Shown here piece after piece: positions 13,731-19,416 of a stretch of 19,416 bases of DNA. Made by a program: the position numbers and the translations under genes. How positions within the stretch are numbered: position 1 is the stretch's first letter; each line of letters opens with the position of its first letter. The stretch is from NCBI GenBank assembly GCA_023134675.1, contig JAGLUQ010000002.1, positions 1 to 19,416 of the forward strand. The letters are read 5' to 3'. The notes below the pieces were generated by a model. It made no database searches. It worked only from the letters and a program-made list of their open reading frames with translations, and was not told where the DNA came from. The DNA is from Candidatus Aenigmatarchaeota archaeon (lineage in GTDB: Archaea; EX4484-52; GLR71).

Positions 13731-15377
13731 ATGAAAAAGAAAATATCGTTTGCCGAATATCTTGAATGTATTAGAGAGTCATTAAAAAAGACTTCAATCT
13801 TTGGTCTCATATATCCCTTATTATTTTGTATCTCACTAATAATATTAAGAATTGATATTACAGAAAACAAAATAATTTATCTCTTCCTACTTTTTTTATT
13901 ATATACTTTGGATTTAGTTCTAAATATAATAAAATACTTTTATAGAACAATTTATTGGTTATTATATGGTATCTTTTCAATAATATTTATATGGTCCATA
14001 TTATCAATATTTGAATTATTAAAATTTACTATACAAATTAACAAAAATTTAATCTCATATGATTTTAATTATGTATTTAATGAATATATACTTATTTTTG
14101 CAACATTTATTATAATTCAAAGATATTATTATTATTATATTCAAAAACGAATTTTACCATTAGAAAAAAGAACGAAAATAAAAAGATATTTTTATCAAAA
14201 ACAGAATATGATAAAAAAAAGAATCAACTTGTTTAATTTAACAATTAAACAATTAACAAACCTTAATATTTTATTGTTTGCAGTAATTCTATTTTTGAAT
14301 TTCAACGGAATCATTAATTATGACTCTGAAAATTTTATATCTTTGAACTCTTTGCTTCAGAGCAATGCAACTATTTTTGCACTTATTCTTACATTATCTT
14401 TGTCAATATTAAGTTCTAATAACTATGCAAAAATAACAAGATATTATCAAGAAGCGTTATTTGTTGGATGGAATCTAATTTTTTTCTTATCTTATTTAAT
14501 CTTAATTGGAATTAATATATTTATTCAACATAACATTCTATATGCATTAAGTTTATTTATGTTTTTTAATACTCTTATTTTTATTCTTAATTTAACATAC
14601 AGTATAACTCCAGACAAAATAATATCTTTAATAAATCATAGAATAATACAAAATATTCAAAAAGACAATTACAAATTAGGTATAACAACAAACAAATCTA
14701 CTTTTTCATGGAACGCCATAAAAGATGGTTTTGCTGATGTTAAAGTAATTGATAAATTCAAAGAATTAACTTATAATTTCAATTTATTAGAACAAATTGC
14801 GTATTATGCTCATAATATTAAAGATAAAGAAACATTTAAAAACAGTATTAGAAATTATTTTTATTTAAGCAGATTATTACTTTCTCACAAAAATGTTGAA
14901 TCTGAATATGTTTCAGGTTATTTATATCCAATTTGGTCAATTTTTGATAATATTAAGAATTCTAAAAATTATACTAATATTTGTATTGAAGAAATATTAA
15001 ATGATTATAATTGTACTGATACTATGATTGATATTAAAACATGGAATCTTCAAAGATTTAAATTAATGGTATCTATATTAGATAGCATTCCTAAAACATA
15101 CAATAATAAAGAAAAAATAATATCAAATCTTATTTATATGATTACAATTAGAATGATGGAAAAAATAAACATAAAACATAACGATTTTTCTAATCAATCA
15201 TATAAACAATTTAAAGATACTGAAGAACTTAAAGAATTAAAAGAGGCAATTAAAAAATACACGGTTTCTTGGAAATCTGTTGAAAGTCTACTTAAAGAAT
15301 TTAAATATGAAAATCCAAGCGAGCAAAAAGAGTATGATAAATACACAAAACAAATCATAAGGGAACTAAAAAAATAG
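13731..15377 (+). CDS. Multi-helix membrane protein with a large soluble C-terminal domain
   Basis: The 548-residue protein has about eight hydrophobic segments in residues 23-290 (roughly 23-39, 48-66, 73-98, 117-132, 178-192, 208-228, 244-265, 268-290). A helical, charged cytoplasmic tail from about 300 to the end contains LRELKK-like basic ends. The segment LLQSNATIFALILTLSLSIL resembles membrane proteins with a conserved first-pore helix, such as DUF2254, but I cannot support a family call. The ATG is preceded by a TATA-like box about 12-22 nt upstream, so the message is nearly leaderless. It ends in TAG. It sits 100 nt upstream of a nuclease gene on the same strand; the pairing of a membrane protein and a nuclease is suggestive of defence, as inference. 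Confidence 0.8.
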   Translation: MKKKISFAEYLECIRESLKKTSIFGLIYPLLFCISLIILRIDITENKIIYLFLLFLLYTLDLVLNIIKYFYRTIYWLLYGIFSIIFIWSILSIFELLKFTIQINKNLISYDFNYVFNEYILIFATFIIIQRYYYYYIQKRILPLEKRTKIKRYFYQKQNMIKKRINLFNLTIKQLTNLNILLFAVILFLNFNGIINYDSENFISLNSLLQSNATIFALILTLSLSILSSNNYAKITRYYQEALFVGWNLIFFLSYLILIGINIFIQHNILYALSLFMFFNTLIFILNLTYSITPDKIISLINHRIIQNIQKDNYKLGITTNKSTFSWNAIKDGFADVKVIDKFKELTYNFNLLEQIAYYAHNIKDKETFKNSIRNYFYLSRLLLSHKNVESEYVSGYLYPIWSIFDNIKNSKNYTNICIEEILNDYNCTDTMIDIKTWNLQRFKLMVSILDSIPKTYNNKEKIISNLIYMITIRMMEKINIKHNDFSNQSYKQFKDTEELKELKEAIKKYTVSWKSVESLLKEFKYENPSEQKEYDKYTKQIIRELKK

Positions 15378-15477
15378 AATGAGTAAGTTAAGAACAGTTT
15401 CCTACTATTATTCTTAATTATATCACCAAGTAAAAGAAATATATAACTATAAAAAACACAAAAACAACAGTATTATT

Positions 15478-17001
15478 ATGACAGAAGATGACAAACATTT
15501 AAATTTATACTATAGCTATGACATGGTAGACAAAAAAAGTGGAAACGGACAACTTGAGGATAATGTTACTCGTGCACTATGTATCTGTTTGAAAAATTCT
15601 AAAAATGCCAGAGATGTTTTTTTTTCTATAATAAAACAATCAATAAACAATACAGATGAACTAAAATTTGACCTTCAAAATAAAAATAAAGAAATAACAG
15701 AGATAATTAATAATAAAAATAAAAGAATACTGTTAGGAATTGTTCCTGATGGAAAGAATACAAAAGAACATAAAGATCCTTATGGATTTGAGACACTCAA
15801 AGAGAAACTTGAAAACATAACGGAAGAAAATAAAAAAAATAAATTCTGCAAAGATATATTAGAAGAAATTGAAAAAAAATTGGATAATGATGAAAAAACT
15901 GTGAAATTAGAAATAACTGACAAAAAATCAATAAATTTAAAAAAAGATGACTTAGAAACTTACAAAAATTATCTCGAAGATGTAATGAACAATCGATACA
16001 GCAGACTTGATGCATGGATATATATAAAAAACAAATGGATTATTGCAATAGAAAATAAATTATACTGTGGAATTACTCACTCACAATGGGAACGCCACAG
16101 GAATGATTTAAAAGGAACAACAAATACACTAAAAGAAGAGACAATAACATGGAAAGAAATATATGAAGGAATAAACAAAAAAAGAGAAGAAAATAAAATA
16201 AACAATGATATTTTTTTAACGGATTTTATAAAGTATATGGAGATGTTAAATTTGGCTGGATTTAGAGGACTAAAAGACATAGATACAAAAACAAAACGAG
16301 AAATCACATTAAAATTGTTAGTTGACGAAATAAAAGATGAAATTACAGAATATTATCAAAACAAAGCAGGAATAAAATTTTTTAAAAAAGAAACAAGAGG
16401 TAAAAATTGGATTGTATTTTATGATAATAATAACGACTTCAGAAAAGGCACACAAATTGGTATATGTATAGAAAGAGAATCTCTTAATATTTATTTATTA
16501 ATATCTAATAAACATAAAACTTGTTGGGATAACTTAAAAGATAACAATTACATAGAAACAATAATAGAAAAAATAAGCAACATATATAAAAAAGAACCAA
16601 TACCTTATGCTGAATTTACTATATACCAAAGACACGGAACTGGTGCACCAAAATTATACAGAGTGACCGACAGTGAGTTTAAAATCAATTTAGAATTGTT
16701 AATTAAAAAGGATAAAAACCAAAAACTAAAAAAAGGAAAAATAAAAAGAGAAACTAGAGTAAATCACATAAAGATATTAAATAATTACATAGAGTTACAT
16801 GAAAAGGAAAAGAAAAATGCAAACATAGAGTTTTCAATAAATACTAAATTCTTTCTGGATTCTGAAAGTGATGAATACAAAGAAACAGAAGAATATCTAG
16901 AAGGAATAGACCCCACAGATGTTAAGATAAAGAATACAGTAATAAAAATTATAAAAGATATGTTACCTCTTTTCAAATTGCTTTCAGATGATTCTAAATG
17001 A
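15478..17001 (+). CDS. PD-(D/E)XK superfamily nuclease
   Basis: The 507-residue soluble, Lys/Asn-rich protein has the core of a PD-(D/E)XK nuclease. D178 lies in RLDAWIYIKNK, E192-N-K194 in WIIAIENKL on the next strand, and Q203 follows in the helix after it, matching the D...ExK...Q layout of RecB-like and PDDEXK_4 nucleases. An N-terminal helix has E27 in QLEDNVTRAL, as expected for the family. A 60-residue charged insertion precedes the catalytic core. The C-terminal 270 residues (KFFKKETRGKNWIVFYDN, then beta strands) may bind DNA or recognise a target. It has its own TATA-like box (ATATATAACT, about 15440-15449). Composition is strongly AT-rich like its neighbours. Stand-alone proteins of this family often occur in defence islands. 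Confidence 0.8.
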   Translation: MTEDDKHLNLYYSYDMVDKKSGNGQLEDNVTRALCICLKNSKNARDVFFSIIKQSINNTDELKFDLQNKNKEITEIINNKNKRILLGIVPDGKNTKEHKDPYGFETLKEKLENITEENKKNKFCKDILEEIEKKLDNDEKTVKLEITDKKSINLKKDDLETYKNYLEDVMNNRYSRLDAWIYIKNKWIIAIENKLYCGITHSQWERHRNDLKGTTNTLKEETITWKEIYEGINKKREENKINNDIFLTDFIKYMEMLNLAGFRGLKDIDTKTKREITLKLLVDEIKDEITEYYQNKAGIKFFKKETRGKNWIVFYDNNNDFRKGTQIGICIERESLNIYLLISNKHKTCWDNLKDNNYIETIIEKISNIYKKEPIPYAEFTIYQRHGTGAPKLYRVTDSEFKINLELLIKKDKNQKLKKGKIKRETRVNHIKILNNYIELHEKEKKNANIEFSINTKFFLDSESDEYKETEEYLEGIDPTDVKIKNTVIKIIKDMLPLFKLLSDDSK

Positions 17002-17055
17002 AACGTCCATCCCCTCACAACCCATCCCAACACATACAAAACCAAACCTAAATAT

Positions 17056-17092
17056 CCCCCAACATACACCCCCCTCAAACCCAAACACCCCC
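17056..17092 (-). other. Putative G-quadruplex tract on the minus strand
   Basis: The plus strand has C-runs of 5, 6, 3 and 5 at 17056-17060, 17069-17074, 17080-17082 and 17088-17092. On the minus strand these are four G-tracts with loops of 5, 5 and 8 nt, enough for an intramolecular G-quadruplex (i-motif on the plus strand). The surrounding 17002-17128 is almost free of G on the plus strand. Confidence 0.6.
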
Positions 17093-17168
17093 TTAAAACC
17101 TCCCAAATCACCCAAAAACAATCAAAAACATTTAATAAATTTCTCCCCTAATAAAAAGTATTGATAAC

Positions 17169-17573
17169 ATGGGATACAGAATATTAAGACCTGACAATCC
17201 GGAAGCCGAAAACTATCTTTTCAGCGGGGAGAACATTCTTTCAGGTCCAAAAACAGATAGTCGACATATTGAAAAGACCATAAGTAATTTACATGAAGAT
17301 ATTGTCGGAAACGGCATATTCGCATTAGGACCCGCACTTGGAGGCAGCCCCATAAAAGAACATGCTTTCCCGGGAATTCCGGAAAATAAATACAATATGG
17401 GTCTTTTAGGAATATATATCCCTCCGGAATTCGCAGATCAGCTTGACAGGGAAGAAACGACAATAGAGCAAGCTTTTGAACTTGGAAAATCATCCAGAGA
17501 AAGGTATGCAGACGCTGCACAGCATGTAATCTCCGGTTATATTGAAAATGGAGTCAAAAGACTCTACAAATGA
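17169..17573 (+). CDS. Unknown protein, tandem duplicate copy 1
   Basis: This 134-residue soluble protein of unrecognised family is clearly paralogous to the next gene. Shared blocks are PDN, YLxSGEN, the segment ending NGIFALGPAL, PGIPxNK, GLLGIYIPxEFA, and AAQHVISGYIENGVK near the C terminus. The middle (about 97-115) differs. It ends with RLYK and TGA. A TATA-like box (TTTAATAAAT, 17131-17140) lies about 30-38 nt before the ATG. Base composition is less AT-rich than the preceding block, suggesting the host-like region resumes here. Confidence 0.75.
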   Translation: MGYRILRPDNPEAENYLFSGENILSGPKTDSRHIEKTISNLHEDIVGNGIFALGPALGGSPIKEHAFPGIPENKYNMGLLGIYIPPEFADQLDREETTIEQAFELGKSSRERYADAAQHVISGYIENGVKRLYK

Positions 17574-17683
17574 TATTTCTTAAATCAAAACAATTAAAAA
17601 ATAATCCAAAAACCCAACTTTCACCATCAAACAATCAAAAAAACTTATAAAAATAACCACCTAAATATAAACCAGTTGATAAT

Positions 17684-18076
17684 ATGGCCTATACATTATT
17701 AAAACCTGATAATCTTAAAGCCAAAGACTATCTTTACAGCGGAGAGAACCTTCTTTTAAGTCCTGAAATAGATTCATTACATATTGAAGAGACCATAAGT
17801 ACTTTACCTAAAGATATTGTTAAAAACGGAATATTCGCATTAGGACCTGCACTTAAAGACTATCCCAGAATAGAAACAGGTTCCCCGGGAATTCCTAAAA
17901 ATAAACATAATTTTGGTCTTTTGGGAATATATATCCCTAAGGAATTCGCAAATGAGCTTGACAAGGAAGAACTGCCACTATGGCTGTCCTTAATAAGGGG
18001 AAAATTCTCCGAAGATAATTATATAAGCGCTGCACAGCACGTAATCTCCGGTTATATTGAAAATGGAGTCAAATAA
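17684..18076 (+). CDS. Unknown protein, tandem duplicate copy 2 with an early stop
   Basis: A 130-residue paralogue of the preceding gene; the upstream region is also similar (AACAATCAAAAA before each TATA-like box). Compared with copy 1, the codon AGA for Arg after NGVK has become TAA, so four C-terminal residues are lost. The ancestral TGA remains in frame at 18086-18088. The middle segment reads LWLSLIRGKFSEDNY and shares LSLIRGK with the unrelated-looking protein at 8112-8900. Function unknown; the strongly conserved blocks between copies suggest both are or were under selection. Confidence 0.75.
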   Translation: MAYTLLKPDNLKAKDYLYSGENLLLSPEIDSLHIEETISTLPKDIVKNGIFALGPALKDYPRIETGSPGIPKNKHNFGLLGIYIPKEFANELDKEELPLWLSLIRGKFSEDNYISAAQHVISGYIENGVK

Positions 18077-18224
18077 ATCTGCAAATGATTTTTCTTAGAA
18101 CTTGTATTAAACTCAAAAGTGTTATTTTAAGCAATTTTTACCAATCTACTAAAACTCCCACCAACAAAAACACTTAAATTCTTTTATCAACAACTCCTAA
18201 TATCCCTCTTCTGGAATATATAGT

Positions 18225-18663
18225 ATGGAAAAATCCACCCGGTGTTGATACAACATGGGAGAAAGGATTTGCAGAAATACTGCAATTAAGGTCTCGCAAA
18301 GATTTTTCCGAAGATCATTATCTTAAATTAGAGATATACAAGACAAAGCTAAGCCCTGATTGTAGCGCTCACTCAGCATTGTTCCCTCTTATCGTAGGCA
18401 TGTGGGAAAAGGACGGAAATAATTCCAGCACTGATTTCTATTCTTTCGATAACAACGGTCTCTGCCTTTGTCACGGATATTCAAGAACCAGAAATGGAAA
18501 ACGTATAGTAGATAAAGAGCAAGATACAGACATCGGCAAGCTTATAGAATACGGAGAAATAATCCAGGAAATGATTGGAGAATACCCCATACCTCAGGAG
18601 TTTGCAACCATTCCGGCAATGATTGACTTAAGAAGAAACTGCCTGATAGACAGGAACAAATAA
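18225..18663 (+). CDS. Unknown protein, apparently frameshifted near its start
   Basis: The main frame is open from 18178 to TAA at 18661-18663 and reads as a normal protein (GVDTTWEKGFAEILQLRSRK, then FSEDHYLKLEIYK, then LCHGYSRTRNGKR). It has no ATG, GTG or TTG until TTG 18379, far inside. An ATG at 18225 in another frame would join it if one A were removed from the AAAAA run at 18229-18233, giving MENPPGVDTTWEKGF. A TATA-like box (CTTAAATT, 18173-18180) lies about 45 nt before that ATG. It is either a recent frameshift, a programmed shift or a sequencing error in a homopolymer. Family not recognised; FSEDxY is shared with the gene at 17684. Confidence 0.55.
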
Positions 18664-18669
18664 TTTTTT
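18664..18669 (+). terminator. T-run after the preceding gene
   Basis: Six T residues follow the TAA directly and precede the atpC TATA-like box by 11 nt. This is an archaeal-type terminator candidate that would insulate atpC. Confidence 0.4.
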
Positions 18670-18679
18670 CTAAAACCCC

Positions 18680-18689
18680 TATATATACC
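18680..18689 (+). promoter_or_regulatory. TATA-like box of atpC
   Basis: TATATATACC-like sequence (CCCCTATATATACC spans 18677-18690) lies about 30-38 nt before the ATG at 18719. It indicates that atpC and whatever follows are transcribed from their own promoter rather than from atpK or atpE. Confidence 0.55.
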
Positions 18690-18718
18690 ATCCTTTCACA
18701 AATTAATCTCAGATACCA

Positions 18719-19416
18719 ATGATATTCGACCTGGAATACGCATCGGCAAGAGTAAGAGTCCTAAGGTCAAAACTGTTAAAAGACACAACAAAACAGGAGA
18801 TAAAAGACTCAAAGACAAAAGAGGAACTCATAGCAAACCTGGACAGCACCGCCTACGAGGCCATGTTCGCATCAAAAGACATAGACGAAATAGAGCACAA
18901 CTTCAACAACCACCTCATAGAAACCCTGAACAAAGTCACATCCTTTCTTCCGAAAAGATACGCTGAAGACTTCTCAAAATACCTTGCAAGATTTGACCTG
19001 AAAAACCTAAAGATAATAATCAGAGGCATCCATGCAGACATGAACCTCAAAGACATCAAAGAAGATCTCACAGGATACGGAAAAATACAAAAGATAGCAG
19101 AAGAAACAGACAACCTGACCCTTGAAATATTAGAAAATCGCTTAGAGAACACCCAATGGTATCAAGCATATAAGGAAGGCCTAATAAATTACAGAAAGAC
19201 ACAAAAAGTCCTGGACCTGGAACATCCGCTGGACAAGGCATATATGACTCAATTAGAAAAGATACAGACCGAGCCTGTAAAGGAATTCACAAAAAGATAC
19301 AAGCGCATGATAGACACACAGACAATCGCAAGACTAAAAGACAAGGCAGACGAATACCTTTTCCTGCCTGATGAAAAGAAAGAAACTTTAGACATAACAG
19401 AAAAAGACACAGGCAC
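18719..19416 (+). CDS. atpC: A-type ATP synthase subunit C (partial, runs off the window)
   Basis: Subunit C (homologue of V-ATPase subunit d) is the funnel that couples the central rotor stalk to the proteolipid ring. The visible 232 residues begin DLEYASARVRVLRSKLL, the family's typical N terminus. YEAMFASKDIDEIE follows, then YLARFDLKNLKIIIRGIHA, matching the conserved yDxxNLKxIlR element at the start of the second repeat unit. The rest is helical, as expected; full-length members have about 350 residues. The ATG at 18719 has its own TATA-like box. In archaea the genes for F, A, B and D normally follow and probably lie beyond the right edge. There is no frameshift in the visible part. Confidence 0.88.
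   Translation, partial: MIFDLEYASARVRVLRSKLLKDTTKQEIKDSKTKEELIANLDSTAYEAMFASKDIDEIEHNFNNHLIETLNKVTSFLPKRYAEDFSKYLARFDLKNLKIIIRGIHADMNLKDIKEDLTGYGKIQKIAEETDNLTLEILENRLENTQWYQAYKEGLINYRKTQKVLDLEHPLDKAYMTQLEKIQTEPVKEFTKRYKRMIDTQTIARLKDKADEYLFLPDEKKETLDITEKDTG

Noticed and set aside
13601..13870. Minus-strand frame of 89 codons at the start of the eight-helix gene
   Set aside because: It overlaps the promoter and first 45 codons of a well-supported gene, and its Phe/Ile-rich content is what AT-rich antisense frames give.
16785..17111. Minus-strand frame of 108 codons with a Gly/Val/Trp-rich start
   Set aside because: The apparent protein is produced by the G-rich minus strand of the quadruplex tract and then by the complement of the nuclease gene; there is no promoter or family match.
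16998..17160. Possible CRISPR or tandem-repeat array in the C-rich stretch
   Set aside because: The C-runs have irregular spacing and there is no repeated unit of 20 bases or more with spacers.

Overview
The window comes from an archaeon. It carries A-type (archaeal/vacuolar) ATP synthase genes for subunits K, E and C. Nearly every gene has its own TATA-like box (TTTATAAA or TTTAAA type) about 25-45 nt before its start, with very short leaders and few Shine-Dalgarno sites. An uncultured, small-genome lineage (DPANN-like) would fit, but that placement is inference; no rRNA or tRNA gene is visible.

Layout. At the left edge a minus-strand poxvirus/bacterial-type DNA topoisomerase IB gene (35-1099) is divergent from two tandem A-type ATPase proteolipid genes (1207-1710). 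The usual archaeal order K-E-C-F-A-B-D is broken twice. Two paralogous minus-strand genes of unknown function (1714-3225) sit between K and E (3375-3920), and about 14.8 kb of accessory DNA separates E from C (18719 to the right edge, partial). E and C each have their own TATA-like box, so the ATPase genes are probably transcribed as separate units here.

From 3.9 to 10.6 kb the insert holds single genes on both strands: a nucleoside 2-deoxyribosyltransferase, a dCMP/cytidine deaminase-family enzyme, an EamA/DMT transporter, a DUF1284-like cysteine-cluster protein and several proteins I do not recognise. One of these is split by a single in-frame TAG. Several minus-strand genes share a promoter core resembling GTTTWTAAAGTTT.

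From about 10.85 to 17.0 kb the DNA becomes markedly more AT-rich and the codon choice shifts. This block carries a 3-TM protein, a 488-residue winged-helix protein with operator-like repeats at its promoter, an open frame with no start codon, an 8-TM protein with a large soluble tail, and a PD-(D/E)XK nuclease. It looks like horizontally acquired DNA and is a candidate defence or mobile cassette. A G-quadruplex-capable tract follows at 17.06 kb. After that come two tandem duplicates of an unknown gene, then a gene that appears frameshifted, then atpC.

The most notable observations are the E-to-Q change at the ion-binding carboxylate of the first K subunit, the K1-TAG-K2 in-frame arrangement, the fragmented ATP synthase cluster, and the AT-rich island with its membrane protein, regulator and nuclease.
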